Assembly: GCF_000714545.1 (NCBI RefSeq)
Contig: NZ_AUNB01000016.1
Location: 1 to 61,825 of the forward strand
Length of the DNA: 61,825 bases
Direction of reading: 5' to 3'
Source: Thioclava indica
Lineage (GTDB): Bacteria > Pseudomonadota > Alphaproteobacteria > Rhodobacterales > Rhodobacteraceae
Position numbers and translations under genes: made by a program. The notes under the pieces were generated by a model. It was not told the origin of the DNA. It did no database searches and was given only the letters and a program-made list of their open reading frames with translations. Position 1 is the first letter of the stretch, and every line of letters starts with the position of its first letter. Shown piece after piece: positions 41,676 through 51,220 of the stretch.

Positions 41676-42457
41676 GCGCCACCCTCGGGGAAACGCGGAT
41701 TGGTGCCAATGGGGCGATACCTGCGATCGTAATCACCTGCATAAAGCCGGCTTTCATCGAACTCTTGCGCCCCGATCGAGTGCCCGACAAGGATCAACGC
41801 GGTGCGCTCCATCTCGCCACCCACCGCCGTTTCCAACGTGCCCAGCGTCGCGCGCACCACCCGCTCGTCGGGCCAACTCGCCCGCCAGACCACGGCCACG
41901 GGACACTCTGCGCCGTAATGCGGACTCAACTCGGCAACGACCTTGTCCAGCACATGCACCGACAGGTGGATCGCCAGCACCGCCCCCGTGCGCGCAAAAT
42001 TTTGCAGGCTCTCGGTTTCAGGCATTGCACTGGCGCGCCCCGACACCCGCGTCAGCACCACCGATTGCACGACGCCCGGCAAGGTCAGCTCGGCCCCAAG
42101 CGTCGCGGCAGCGGCGGCAAAGCTGGGCACGCCGGGTGTCACATCATAGGGGATATCGAGCGCGCGCAGACGCCGTAATTGCTCACCCATTGCGGACCAG
42201 ACCGACAAATCGCCCGAATGCAGCCGCGCCACGTCTTCGCCCGCGCGATGCGCCGCCGCGATCAGATCGATAATCTCGTCAAGGCTCAACGGCGCTGTAT
42301 TGACGATGCGCGCCCCTTGCGGGCAATGCGCCAGCAACGCCTCGGGCACCAGCGAGCCCGCATAAAGACAGACCGGACTGGCCGCGATCAGATCGCGCCC
42401 GCGCAGCGTGATCAGATCCGCCGCCCCCGGTCCGGCTCCGATAAAATGCACCGTCAT
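41672..42457 (-). CDS. cobM: Precorrin-4 C11-methyltransferase
   Basis: CobM methylates C11 of precorrin-4 to precorrin-5. The 261-residue product has [33 protein letters not shown] and [19 protein letters not shown], matching the CobM/CbiF group. A GGAGAGACAAC leader precedes the ATG at 42457. Its start overlaps the end of cobE by four bases. Confidence 0.94.
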   Translation of the reverse strand: MTVHFIGAGPGAADLITLRGRDLIAASPVCLYAGSLVPEALLAHCPQGARIVNTAPLSLDEIIDLIAAAHRAGEDVARLHSGDLSVWSAMGEQLRRLRALDIPYDVTPGVPSFAAAAATLGAELTLPGVVQSVVLTRVSGRASAMPETESLQNFARTGAVLAIHLSVHVLDKVVAELSPHYGAECPVAVVWRASWPDERVVRATLGTLETAVGGEMERTALILVGHSIGAQEFDESRLYAGDYDRRYRPIGTNPRFPEGGA

Positions 42458-42798
42458 GTTGTCTCTCCTTGTGCAACGGCGATACTGACGCCGCCGATAA
42501 TCCTGCGGGTCTGGCACAGTCGCGCGCCCGGCCCTGCGGCGCACAATGCGGCGGCTTCTGCGACAGATCCGGTGTCATAAGCAGCCAGCGCGGCCTGTGA
42601 TTGCGTCGGGGTTGGCACGCCTGCCACATCGACGCCAATCACCAGCGCCTCGGGCAGCAAGGCAGTCAGCGCGCGCGCCTTGGCCGCAGCCGTAGCAATG
42701 GCGTCAAACGGCCCGACCTGTGCCAGCGCCTGAAGCAGCGCTTCGGGTGTCACCTTGCTACGAAATCCAAGCCCCACGACTGTCATCGGACGTCTCAT
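42454..42798 (-). CDS. cobE: CobE / CbiG C-terminal-type protein
   Basis: The 114-residue protein matches the CobE/CbiG C-terminal domain ([19 protein letters not shown], with [25 protein letters not shown]). CobE is needed for cobalamin synthesis in Pseudomonas denitrificans, but its exact step is unclear. The start at 42798 overlaps the cobL stop (ATGA), which decides it over an ATG 15 nt upstream. Confidence 0.85.
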   Translation of the reverse strand: MRRPMTVVGLGFRSKVTPEALLQALAQVGPFDAIATAAAKARALTALLPEALVIGVDVAGVPTPTQSQAALAAYDTGSVAEAAALCAAGPGARLCQTRRIIGGVSIAVAQGETT

Positions 42799-43988
42799 CG
42801 TGTCACCGCCCACTGCACGAGCGGGCGCGCGCTGACCCAGCCGCGCATCCGCCCGAGCGGCGCGGCCTGCGAAATTTCAAGCCGGGTTAGCGTGCCGCCA
42901 TGACGCGCCTGCAAATCCAACAACAGGGATTCAGTTTCCAGCGTCACCGCATTGCTCACAAGCCGCGCACCGGGCGCAAGATACCCCCAAAGCGCCTCAA
43001 ACAGCGCCGCCGAGCCGCCCCCGCCAACAAAAATAGCATCGGGTGCGGGCAAATCGTTGCCCAAGACCTCGGGCGCCTGCCCCGTAATCAGCGTAATCTG
43101 GCGCGACAAGGCGAAAGTCTCGATATTGGCGCGGATATTGGCGCAGCGATCCGCGCGCGGTTCAATCGTAATCGCGCGCCCGCCTGCGAGGGCCCATTCA
43201 ACCGAAACAGATCCAGAACCACCCCCGATATCCCACAGCATTTCGCCCCGGCGAGGTGCCAGCGCCGCAAGGGTCAGCGCGCGATGCGGCGATTTGGTGA
43301 TCTGTCCGTCATGGGCAAAAAGATGCTCGGGGCGACCGGGAACGCAGGGCAACCCGGCGCCGCGCGCCAGGTCCGACCCGTCCAGCGCCACGGCAACAGG
43401 CGTGGCGATATCCCCAAGCACAAAGCGATCCGCGCGGGTCTGACGATGGCGCTCTTGCGGGCCGCCAAGCCGTTCGAGCACATGCATCTGCGCCGCGCCA
43501 AAGCCCTGCGCACTAAGCCAATCGGCCAATGCGGCGAGCGCGGTTTCATCGCGCAGCGTGGCCACGATCCGCGCCCCGCGATGCAGATGCGCGCCAAGCG
43601 TTGCAAACCCCGCCGCATGCAGCGCCAGCGCCCGCGTCTCTTCGATGCGCCAGCCAAGGCGCGCACATGCCAGCGACACGACACCCGCCACCGGATGTGC
43701 GCGCCATTCCCCGGGTGCAAGTCGCTGCGCCAGCAAGCTGCCCGCGCCAAACCAGAACGGATCGCCCGAGGCCAGCACCACCACCCGCTGCCCACGCAGC
43801 GCCAACACCGGCGCCAGATCAAACGGAACGGGCCACGGGCGGCCTCGCGCGCCAGCATCTGCCAGGGCCAGATGACGCGGCCCGCCAAAGACCACCTGCG
43901 CGCGCGCAATCGCATCGCGACTTGCATCTGACAGCCCGCGCAGGCCATCTTCGCCCAGACCGATCACGTCCAGCCAAGGATCAGACAT
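42795..43988 (-). CDS. cobL: Precorrin-6B C5,15-methyltransferase (decarboxylating)
   Basis: CobL is a fusion of the CbiE and CbiT domains and methylates C5 and C15 with decarboxylation of the C12 acetate. In the 397-residue protein the N-terminal half is the tetrapyrrole methylase (VIGLGEDGLRGL, VLASGDPFWFGAGSLL). The C-terminal half is a class I methyltransferase (LWDIGGGSGSVSVEWAL, PDAIFVGGGGS). Its start codon at 43988 shares the sequence CATG with the start of cobK on the other strand. Confidence 0.94.
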   Translation of the reverse strand: MSDPWLDVIGLGEDGLRGLSDASRDAIARAQVVFGGPRHLALADAGARGRPWPVPFDLAPVLALRGQRVVVLASGDPFWFGAGSLLAQRLAPGEWRAHPVAGVVSLACARLGWRIEETRALALHAAGFATLGAHLHRGARIVATLRDETALAALADWLSAQGFGAAQMHVLERLGGPQERHRQTRADRFVLGDIATPVAVALDGSDLARGAGLPCVPGRPEHLFAHDGQITKSPHRALTLAALAPRRGEMLWDIGGGSGSVSVEWALAGGRAITIEPRADRCANIRANIETFALSRQITLITGQAPEVLGNDLPAPDAIFVGGGGSAALFEALWGYLAPGARLVSNAVTLETESLLLDLQARHGGTLTRLEISQAAPLGRMRGWVSARPLVQWAVTR

Positions 43989-44757
43989 GACGCGCCTCTT
44001 GCTGCTTGGCGGCACCACTGAAGCCAGCCAACTGGCCCGACGCCTTGCCGATGAACCGATTTCGGCCGTTTTCTCTTATGCCGGGCGCACGCAAAGCCCG
44101 GTGGCACAGCCACTGCCCACACGCATCGGCGGGTTTGGTGGCCGCGACGGTCTGGTCGCGTATATCCGCGCGCATCAGATCACCCATGTGATCGACGCAA
44201 CCCACCCGTTCGCCGCCCAGATCAGCCGCAACGCAATTGCCGCTTGCGCGCAGACCGGCACGCCACTGTTGGCGTTCGAGCGCGCCCCCTGGCAGGCTGG
44301 CGCGGGCGATCGCTGGCATCATGTGCGCGCTCTGCAAGACGCGCCCGATGCCCTGCCCGAATCCTCGGCGCAAGTGTTCCTTGCGATCGGAAAACAGCAT
44401 CTTGATCTGTTCGCCGCGCATGCACAGCACCACTATCTCGTGCGATTGGTAGACCCGCCAGACGCGCCCCTGCCCCTGCGCCACGCCGAGGTGGTGATCG
44501 CGCGCGGTCCGTTCACCGAAGCGGACGACAGCGCCTTGCTGCGCGCCCATGCGATCACCCATATCGTTGCGAAGAATTCCGGCGGCAGCGGCGCGCGTGC
44601 CAAGTTGCTTGCGGCGCGCGCGCTGGGGATCGAGGTGATTATGATCGACCGCCCCACCCTGCCCGCGCGCGAAATCCGCGACAGCGTCGATGGCGTCATG
44701 AGCTGGCTGCGCGATCATGCCCCTTCCCCCGCCAACGTAACCCCGCGCGGCGTGTAA
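43987..44757 (+). CDS. cobK: Precorrin-6A reductase
   Basis: CobK reduces precorrin-6A to 6B with NADPH. The 256-residue product starts with LLLLGGTTEASQLARRLAD and has GGFGGRDGLVAYIR, DATHPFAAQISRNA and VAKNSGGSGARAKL, which are the family signatures. It is the only plus-strand gene inside the long minus-strand cob operon. Its ATG overlaps the cobL start codon by two bases, and its 3' end overlaps the cobJ 3' end by 43 nt. Any promoter must lie inside cobL. Confidence 0.93.
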   Translation: MTRLLLLGGTTEASQLARRLADEPISAVFSYAGRTQSPVAQPLPTRIGGFGGRDGLVAYIRAHQITHVIDATHPFAAQISRNAIAACAQTGTPLLAFERAPWQAGAGDRWHHVRALQDAPDALPESSAQVFLAIGKQHLDLFAAHAQHHYLVRLVDPPDAPLPLRHAEVVIARGPFTEADDSALLRAHAITHIVAKNSGGSGARAKLLAARALGIEVIMIDRPTLPAREIRDSVDGVMSWLRDHAPSPANVTPRGV

Positions 44758-45467
44758 ACCCACTCTCCGACGCGGCGCGTGGCGCTGTTGCCGACAAGAA
44801 CAACCGTGCGCATATCCGCCATTTCGGGCGTGGCGTGCGCAAGGGTGACAACCTGAACCGTTTCTTGCGGCGTCGAGACGGCGCGCGCGAACACGATCAA
44901 CCGATCCGGCCCGCATTCTTCGCGCAGCAATTCCAGCACGCGCGCGAACTGATGCGGGCGCGCCTTTGAGCGCGGGTTGTAAAAGGCCATCGCAAAATCG
45001 CCGCGCGCCGCGTGACGCAGCCGGTGTTCGACCAGATCAAAAGGCTTGAGATTGTCGCTAAGGTTGATCGCGCAGAAATCATGGCCCAGAGGCGCCCCCA
45101 CACGCGCCGCCGCCGCAAGCATCGCGGTGATGCCGGGCAGAATACGAATGTCGGTTTGCGCAAAACCGGGACTGGCCTCAAGCTGTTCAAACAGTGCCGA
45201 GGCCATGGCGAACACCCCCGGATCGCCCGAAGACACGATCACCACACGCTGACCTTGCGCGGCCATTTCCAGCGCGTGACGGGCACGCTCCAGCTCTACC
45301 CGGTTGTCCGAACCATGCAGGCGCAACCCCGAACGCGGTGCGATGCGCGCGACATAGGGGCTATAGCCCACGATATCGGTGGCTTGATCCAGCGCGACGC
45401 GCACCTCGGGCGTTACCAGATCTTCGGCCCCCGGACCCAGCCCGGCCACAACGACCCAACCGCTCAT
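44715..45467 (-). CDS. cobJ: Precorrin-3B C17-methyltransferase
   Basis: CobJ methylates C17 and drives ring contraction to precorrin-4. The 250-residue protein has VVAGLGPGAEDLVTPEV, VVIVSSGDPGVFAMASAL, ILPGITAMLAAAARVGAPLG and AFYNPRSKARPHQ, all typical. It overlaps the cobI stop by four bases at its start and the antisense cobK gene at its end. Confidence 0.95.
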   Translation of the reverse strand: MSGWVVVAGLGPGAEDLVTPEVRVALDQATDIVGYSPYVARIAPRSGLRLHGSDNRVELERARHALEMAAQGQRVVIVSSGDPGVFAMASALFEQLEASPGFAQTDIRILPGITAMLAAAARVGAPLGHDFCAINLSDNLKPFDLVEHRLRHAARGDFAMAFYNPRSKARPHQFARVLELLREECGPDRLIVFARAVSTPQETVQVVTLAHATPEMADMRTVVLVGNSATRRVGEWVYTPRGVTLAGEGA

Positions 45468-46204
45468 TGCGCAGCCTCAACCCGTTCGGGGCGACGGCCA
45501 TGGCCATGCACCAGCACGATCGCGAAATAGGGACAGTCGTGATCCTCGGTCTCGATCAGGCGCGCGATACGCTGATCGGTCATCGTGCCACGCTCGACCA
45601 GCCAGGCCTGCGCGAGCCGTCCAGCGCGAGCCAATGCACGCTTGATCTTGGGCAGGTTGCGCCCGGTTTTCATCACCACCAGCGCATCCGCGCCCTGCAT
45701 ATGCGTCACCAGTTGGTCTTCGGACATCGACCCCATAAGCACCGACATCACATCATCGCCCCATGTCATCGGCTCGCCCGTCGCAGTCCAGCAGCCCGTC
45801 ATGCCGGTGATGCCGGGGATGACCTCGATCTCGAGCCGCTCGCGAAGACGGACATAAAGATGCATGAACGAGCCGTAGAAAAAGGGATCGCCCTCGCATA
45901 GCACCACCACGTCGCGGCTTTGCGCAAGCGCGGTCAGCCGCGCCGCCCAATCATCGTAAAAGGTAGCGAGCAGGCGGATATAGTCGGGGCTGTCAAAAGG
46001 GATCTCGGTGGTGACGGGATATTCCATCGCGTGCTCGCAAACATCGCTTGCAAGCATCCCCTCGACGATCCGGCGCGCTTGACCAAAGCGACCCTTTTTG
46101 CGGAAATAGGCTATGTCGCTGGCACCGCGCACCGCGCGCTCGGCGCGACGCGACATCAGGTCGGGATCGCCAGGACCAAGCCCTGCACAGATGATACGTC
46201 CCAT
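45464..46204 (-). CDS. cobI: Precorrin-2 C20-methyltransferase
   Basis: CobI methylates C20 to give precorrin-3A. The 246-residue product begins RIICAGLGPGDPDLMSRRAE and has VVVLCEGDPFFYGSFMHLY, EVIPGITGMTGCWTATGEP and MKTGRNLPKIKRAL. The ATG at 46204 lies 5 nt after the cobH stop. A longer upstream frame is antisense-type sequence over cobH and is rejected. Its stop overlaps the cobJ start. Confidence 0.95.
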   Translation of the reverse strand: MGRIICAGLGPGDPDLMSRRAERAVRGASDIAYFRKKGRFGQARRIVEGMLASDVCEHAMEYPVTTEIPFDSPDYIRLLATFYDDWAARLTALAQSRDVVVLCEGDPFFYGSFMHLYVRLRERLEIEVIPGITGMTGCWTATGEPMTWGDDVMSVLMGSMSEDQLVTHMQGADALVVMKTGRNLPKIKRALARAGRLAQAWLVERGTMTDQRIARLIETEDHDCPYFAIVLVHGHGRRPERVEAAQ

Positions 46205-46209
46205 GCGGT

Positions 46210-46839
46210 TTACTCCTTGCGCGAGGCCAGCGCGTTCAGCGCCGCCACCGTGATCGCCGAGCCCCCGAGCCGCCCCTGAACAACCAGCGCGGGCACCGGA
46301 GGCGCGGCGATCAATGCGGCCTTGGATTCTGCCGCCCCCACGAAACCGACCGGACAGCCGATGATCGCGGCAGGTCGCGGGCAGTCGGGATCTTCCAGCA
46401 TGTTGAGCAGATGAAACAGCGCCGTCGGGGCATTGCCAATCGCCACCACTGCGCCTGCCAGATGCGGGCGCCACAATTCCAGCGCCGCCGCCGAGCGGGT
46501 GTTGCCCATCGCCTTGGCGCGCGCTGGCACCGAAGGGTCGTGCAAGGTGCAGATCACGGGGTTGTCTGCGGGCAGGCGCGCCCGCGTGATGCCCTCACTC
46601 ACCATGCGCGCATCACACAGGATCGGCGCGCCAAGTTCGAGGGCTGCACGCGCGGCGACAGCCATGCCGGGACTAAAGCGCACATCATTCTCCAACCCGA
46701 CCAGCCCTGCTGCATGGATCATGCGCACCACGACAGGCTCTTCCTCGGGCGAGAAACGGGCCAAATCGGCCTCGGTGCGGATCGTGGCGAAGGACTCCGC
46801 GTAGATCTTTGCGCCATCCGTTTCATAACGATGCGCCAT
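46210..46839 (-). CDS. cobH: Precorrin-8X methylmutase
   Basis: CobH moves the C11 methyl group to C12, giving hydrogenobyrinic acid. The 209-residue protein has the catalytic histidine at residue 42 (VVVRMIHAAGL), FSPGMAVAARAAL, AIGNAPTALFHLL and GCPVGFVGAAESK. Its ATG shares one base with the cobG stop (TAATG). Confidence 0.95.
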   Translation of the reverse strand: MAHRYETDGAKIYAESFATIRTEADLARFSPEEEPVVVRMIHAAGLVGLENDVRFSPGMAVAARAALELGAPILCDARMVSEGITRARLPADNPVICTLHDPSVPARAKAMGNTRSAAALELWRPHLAGAVVAIGNAPTALFHLLNMLEDPDCPRPAAIIGCPVGFVGAAESKAALIAAPPVPALVVQGRLGGSAITVAALNALASRKE

Positions 46840-47972
46840 TACGAAAACTCCGGTAATTGCAGGATATCCATAGGAGACAAGGCGCGCCGAAACGGGGGAT
46901 CGCCCGCGCGCCCATTCACGATCAGATCAACCCCCTCGGGGGTGGCGACCAGCGTCAGATCCGCGGGCGTGGGCAAGGCACAGCCCTTGGCGCAGCCCGA
47001 GACATGCAGGGTCGTGTCAGGGGCCAGTTCAGGCGCAAGCCAGCGCGCCAGTGCGCGCACATCGCCCTGCCCTTGCAAGCAGCCCGGCGCGCCGGTGCAA
47101 GCAAATATGCGCAGCCGTGGGTCGCGCGGATCCGTGATCAGACCGGGCACATCAGGCAACGCGCGCAGCCCCTCGATCAGCAGCATCCGCCAGGGCGTCA
47201 GGCGCAACGGACCAAGCGTCGCCAGTTGCGCCAGCGTTTCGCCCTGCAACTGGCCAAATTCAAAGCCCACCAGCGCGCCTTGCGCGACTACCCCCGGCAG
47301 CGGACGCGCAAGACCGGGCGCAGGGCTATCAGTCGGGGCCAACGCTCCTTTGGGACACGCGCCCTGCGCGATCAGCTGCGCCATCCGGCCCCGCCCCTCG
47401 TGCATACCTCCGGCGTCCACGAACCAGCGCGCCAGATCGCACATCGCTTGCGGCGCTTGCTCTTTGGTGACGGGCGCACCAAGGGCAAGCCCCGTGGCAC
47501 GCAAAAGCAGCCTGCCATCGGGACTGCGTTCCAACCGGATATCGCCCGAAATATCGCCCATCACCGGGGCCGGGCCGCAATCAATCACAAAGCCGAACTT
47601 ATGCGGCAGGTCGGGGGCTGTGCGAAGCGCGCGCTGTAGCGCATCGGCCAGCGCATAGGTCTGCGCATCCGCAAAAGGCGTGACGATGATATTGCGCGGC
47701 GCGCGGCTCCCCTCGGGTTCAACCAGCCCAAGCGGAGACAGCGCCGCGATCAACGCCGCATGGGTCTGCGCACGCACGCCGCGCAGCTGCAGATTTGCCC
47801 GCGCGGGCAAATCGATCAGCCCGTTGCCATAGTCCTGCGCCGCCGCCGCGATGGCGCGCGCCTGATCCGGGGTTAGTCGGTTGTTCGGTGGGCGCAGACG
47901 CACCACAAGGCCATCGCCAGAGGCCATCGGCTGACGCGCGCTTGGGCAGCGCCCATAGACACGAACACTCAT
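46839..47972 (-). CDS. cobG: Precorrin-3B synthase
   Basis: CobG is the oxygen-dependent monooxygenase that makes precorrin-3B and is the hallmark of the aerobic pathway. The 377-residue protein resembles sulfite/nitrite reductases. It has the ferredoxin-like half domain (IDLPARANLQLRGV) and the cysteines for a 4Fe-4S/siroheme-like site (CTGAPGCLQGQ and HVSGCAKGCALP). The start at 47972 overlaps the cobN stop (ATGA). Confidence 0.94.
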   Translation of the reverse strand: MSVRVYGRCPSARQPMASGDGLVVRLRPPNNRLTPDQARAIAAAAQDYGNGLIDLPARANLQLRGVRAQTHAALIAALSPLGLVEPEGSRAPRNIIVTPFADAQTYALADALQRALRTAPDLPHKFGFVIDCGPAPVMGDISGDIRLERSPDGRLLLRATGLALGAPVTKEQAPQAMCDLARWFVDAGGMHEGRGRMAQLIAQGACPKGALAPTDSPAPGLARPLPGVVAQGALVGFEFGQLQGETLAQLATLGPLRLTPWRMLLIEGLRALPDVPGLITDPRDPRLRIFACTGAPGCLQGQGDVRALARWLAPELAPDTTLHVSGCAKGCALPTPADLTLVATPEGVDLIVNGRAGDPPFRRALSPMDILQLPEFS

Positions 47973-50900
47973 GGCGCACTCTCCAACCGGGCGATGATCG
48001 AGTTGCGCTGCGTGTCCCACAACCCCGCAGCGCGCAAACGGCGAAACAGATCGCGCATCGCCGCAAGCGCCTCGGGGGCGTCACGCGCCATGAATTCGAC
48101 CACCGCGTCGCGCCCCAGCGTTGCCTCGAAATACAGATCGAACAGATGTGCGGGCACGGTCTCGGCCAGATGGGCAAAGGCCGCGAGATGATCAAGCGTC
48201 GCCGCGATCTCGGCCCCGCCGCGATACCCGTGCCGCATCATCCCCTCGGCCCAAGCCGGATCGGCCGCACGCGCTCGCACAACGCGGGCGATCTCTTCGC
48301 TTTGGCTGCGCGCACGCGGAGAACCGGGGCGGGTTGCATCAAGGTGATAAAGCGCCGGTCGCGCATGCCCAAGACGCGCCAGTGCGGCGGCGATTCCGGC
48401 CTCGTGTGCGGCGTAATCAGACGCCAAAAGCAGATCGCTTTCCGCGAGATCCTGCACATGCACGAAACTGTCCGCCCCGCGCAGCCGCGTCTCAAGCGCG
48501 GCGCGATCCGCGCGAATGCTGCCATCCTTGGCGATCGCATGGCTTGAGGCCGCCAGCCAGGCCTCGCCTGCGGCGGCGCGCGCCTCGGGGGTGAACGCGT
48601 CAATCGCGGCCCCCATACCCAGCCCGTAGAGACCAGGCCGGGGACCAAAAACGCGTGCAATACGCGTGCGATAGGGGTTGTCCTGCGCGCTTTCATCGCG
48701 TGCGGCCAGCGCCTCGGCTCCGGTTTCAAAAAGTTGCGCAAGACCGGGGAAGATATCGCGAAACAGGCCAGAAACGCGCAGCGTGACATCAATACGCGGC
48801 CGCCCGAGCAACGTCAGCGCGATCACCTCGACACCGCTGACGCGCGCGCCAGAATCGTCCCAGATCGGGCACAGCCCCGCCAGATGCAGCGCCATCGCGA
48901 ACTCTTCGCCCGCCGTGCGCATCGTCGCCGATCCCCAGAGATCGACCACCAGCCCTTGCGGCCAATCGCCGTGATCCTGCAAATGCTTGCGCAGCAACTC
49001 TTCGGCCAGTTTAACGCCCTGTGCATGGGCCGCGCGCGAGGGCACCGCACGCGGATCAACAGAAAACATGTTGCGCCCGGTGGGTAGCACATCGCTGCGC
49101 CCGCGTGCGGGACTGCCCGAGGGGCCGGGCGCCACGCGCCGCCCTGCAAGCGCAGTGACCACCCCCGCAAGCTCCTGCGCGCCACAAGCGCCTTGCCCGA
49201 AGACATGCAGCCCGTCGCCGAACTGGCTTTCCTTGATGTCGCAGACAAAGCGATCAACGCGCGTGATCACCTCGGCGGGGCTGGCCTGCACGGGGATACC
49301 CAGATCGGTGCTGACCCCGCTGGCATCAGCCTCGTCGCGGATCGTCGCGATCAGGCGGTTGCGCCGCGCGGGATCAAGCCCGTCGGCGGTGGAATATTCA
49401 TCCAGCAACCTTTCCAGCCGCGCCATTCCGGCGGGCATATGGGCAGCACGCATCGGCGGGGGCAGATGGCCCAAAGTCACAGCCCCGATGCGCCGCTTGG
49501 CCTGAGCCGATTCACCGGGATCATTGACGATGAACGGGTAGATCACCGGCAGCGCCCCGATCAGCGCCTCGGGCCAGCAGGTCGACGATAGCGCCACCGA
49601 TTTCCCCGGCAGCCATTCCAGCGTGCCATGTGCGCCCATATGGATCAGCGCGCAGATCCCCTGCGCGCGCAGCCAGAGATAGAAGGCGACATAGCCATGG
49701 CGCGGCGTGCGGGCGAGATCGTGATAATCATCCTCGCGACTTGCGCAATCGCCGCGCTCTGGCTGAAGCGCAAGGATAACGCCGCCCCGATCAATCGCGG
49801 CGAAATGAAACACGCCCTCAACGCAGGCGGGATCGTCCTCGGGCGCGCCCCAAGCGGCGGTCAGATCATCGCGCAAATCCGCAGGCAGGCTTGCAAGCGC
49901 TGCGTGATATTCGGCCAGCGGCCAGCGGATCTGCGCCTTGGCCAAGCCTGGCGCGTCAGGGCCCGTCGTCACCGCGTAGCCCTGATGGGCCAGCGCTGCC
50001 ATCAACCCATCGCTTGAGGCCAGCGCATCCAGCCCGACCGCATGCGCCATCTGCCAGTCGCGGCCCGGATAGGTTGACAGCACCAGTGCCACCTTGCGCT
50101 GCGCGACAGGGGTTTGACGCAACCGATGCCAGCCGCAAACACGATCCAGCGCGGCCGAAATCCGTTCGGGATCGGCGCGATGGGCAAAGCGGGAGTATTC
50201 CAGATCGGGGTCACGCGGTTGCGGCGCTTTAAAGGAAATCACCCCCGCATGCAGCCGCCCGTCGACCTCGGGCAACACGACATGCATCGCCAGATCGGCG
50301 GGTGACAGCCCCCGCTCGGATTGCGCCCAATCCTTGCGTCGCGCCGTTGATAGCGCGACCTGAAACACCGGACAGTCGTAGCCATCAAAGGGCGTGGTGC
50401 CATCGGTGCCCTGCATCGAAAATGCGGTCGCATTCACCACCAGATCGGGGCGGCGTGCGCCAAGCGCGCTGTGCAGCCAATCCCCCATCCCCTCGGATTT
50501 CAACGATGTCGCATACAGCCCGTAGGCCAGAAACCCGCGCGCGCGCAAACCTTGGATCAAGGCATCAACCGGCGCCATATCCGCAGCACTCAGATAGGAG
50601 CGGTAGAAACTGACAAGTGCCAGAGCGCCCTCGCAGGCTCCCTCTGCCTCAATCGTTTCGAGCGGCCCGAAATCGGGATCGTAAAACCCCTGCGCGGGCA
50701 GGCGTTTATCCCCCGAAACCGGACCGGCATAAAACCCCGAGGCCAGCGCCATCTGCGCCAGCGCCGCCTGCGCTGCCACCGCGCCGCCCGCATCACACAG
50801 CGTCATAAGACGGCGCAGGGTCGAGACCGGCAGCGTTGACAGCGCATCGAGACGCGTATCCTCACGCCCGTCAGCAGGCAGAACGGCCAGCGCAATGCCC

Positions 50901-51220
50901 TTGCGCCGCGCCAGATCCTGCAGCGAGGCCAAGCCATAAGGCCAGTATCCCTCGCCGCCGATCAGCCGCACAAGAATACCCTTCGCCCCCGCTAGCGTAT
51001 TCTCAACGTAGGTATCCACCGAAACCGGGTGGCGCAGCGCGACCAGATTGGCCAGCCGCAACGAGGGCAAACCGCCCTTGGCCCGATGCCAGCCCGCCGC
51101 GAAAGCCCCGAGATCACTATCGGAAAACGACAGCACGACCAGATCTGCGGGCGATTGCCCCAGATCGGTCGGCACATCGGTTTCTTCAAGACCGTGGCTT
51201 TCGCGAAAGACGATATGCAT
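47969..51220 (-). CDS. cobN: Cobaltochelatase subunit CobN
   Basis: CobN is the large subunit of the ATP-dependent aerobic cobaltochelatase and binds hydrogenobyrinic acid a,c-diamide and cobalt. The 1083-residue protein contains the family blocks GHLPPPMR (residues about 580), GAHGTLEWLPGKSVALS and RIARVFGPRPGLYGLGMGA. It is shorter than the about 1275-residue P. denitrificans enzyme. The AAA+ partner subunits CobS and CobT are not in this window. The start shares one base with the cobW stop (TGATG). Confidence 0.95.
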   Translation of the reverse strand: MHIVFRESHGLEETDVPTDLGQSPADLVVLSFSDSDLGAFAAGWHRAKGGLPSLRLANLVALRHPVSVDTYVENTLAGAKGILVRLIGGEGYWPYGLASLQDLARRKGIALAVLPADGREDTRLDALSTLPVSTLRRLMTLCDAGGAVAAQAALAQMALASGFYAGPVSGDKRLPAQGFYDPDFGPLETIEAEGACEGALALVSFYRSYLSAADMAPVDALIQGLRARGFLAYGLYATSLKSEGMGDWLHSALGARRPDLVVNATAFSMQGTDGTTPFDGYDCPVFQVALSTARRKDWAQSERGLSPADLAMHVVLPEVDGRLHAGVISFKAPQPRDPDLEYSRFAHRADPERISAALDRVCGWHRLRQTPVAQRKVALVLSTYPGRDWQMAHAVGLDALASSDGLMAALAHQGYAVTTGPDAPGLAKAQIRWPLAEYHAALASLPADLRDDLTAAWGAPEDDPACVEGVFHFAAIDRGGVILALQPERGDCASREDDYHDLARTPRHGYVAFYLWLRAQGICALIHMGAHGTLEWLPGKSVALSSTCWPEALIGALPVIYPFIVNDPGESAQAKRRIGAVTLGHLPPPMRAAHMPAGMARLERLLDEYSTADGLDPARRNRLIATIRDEADASGVSTDLGIPVQASPAEVITRVDRFVCDIKESQFGDGLHVFGQGACGAQELAGVVTALAGRRVAPGPSGSPARGRSDVLPTGRNMFSVDPRAVPSRAAHAQGVKLAEELLRKHLQDHGDWPQGLVVDLWGSATMRTAGEEFAMALHLAGLCPIWDDSGARVSGVEVIALTLLGRPRIDVTLRVSGLFRDIFPGLAQLFETGAEALAARDESAQDNPYRTRIARVFGPRPGLYGLGMGAAIDAFTPEARAAAGEAWLAASSHAIAKDGSIRADRAALETRLRGADSFVHVQDLAESDLLLASDYAAHEAGIAAALARLGHARPALYHLDATRPGSPRARSQSEEIARVVRARAADPAWAEGMMRHGYRGGAEIAATLDHLAAFAHLAETVPAHLFDLYFEATLGRDAVVEFMARDAPEALAAMRDLFRRLRAAGLWDTQRNSIIARLESAP

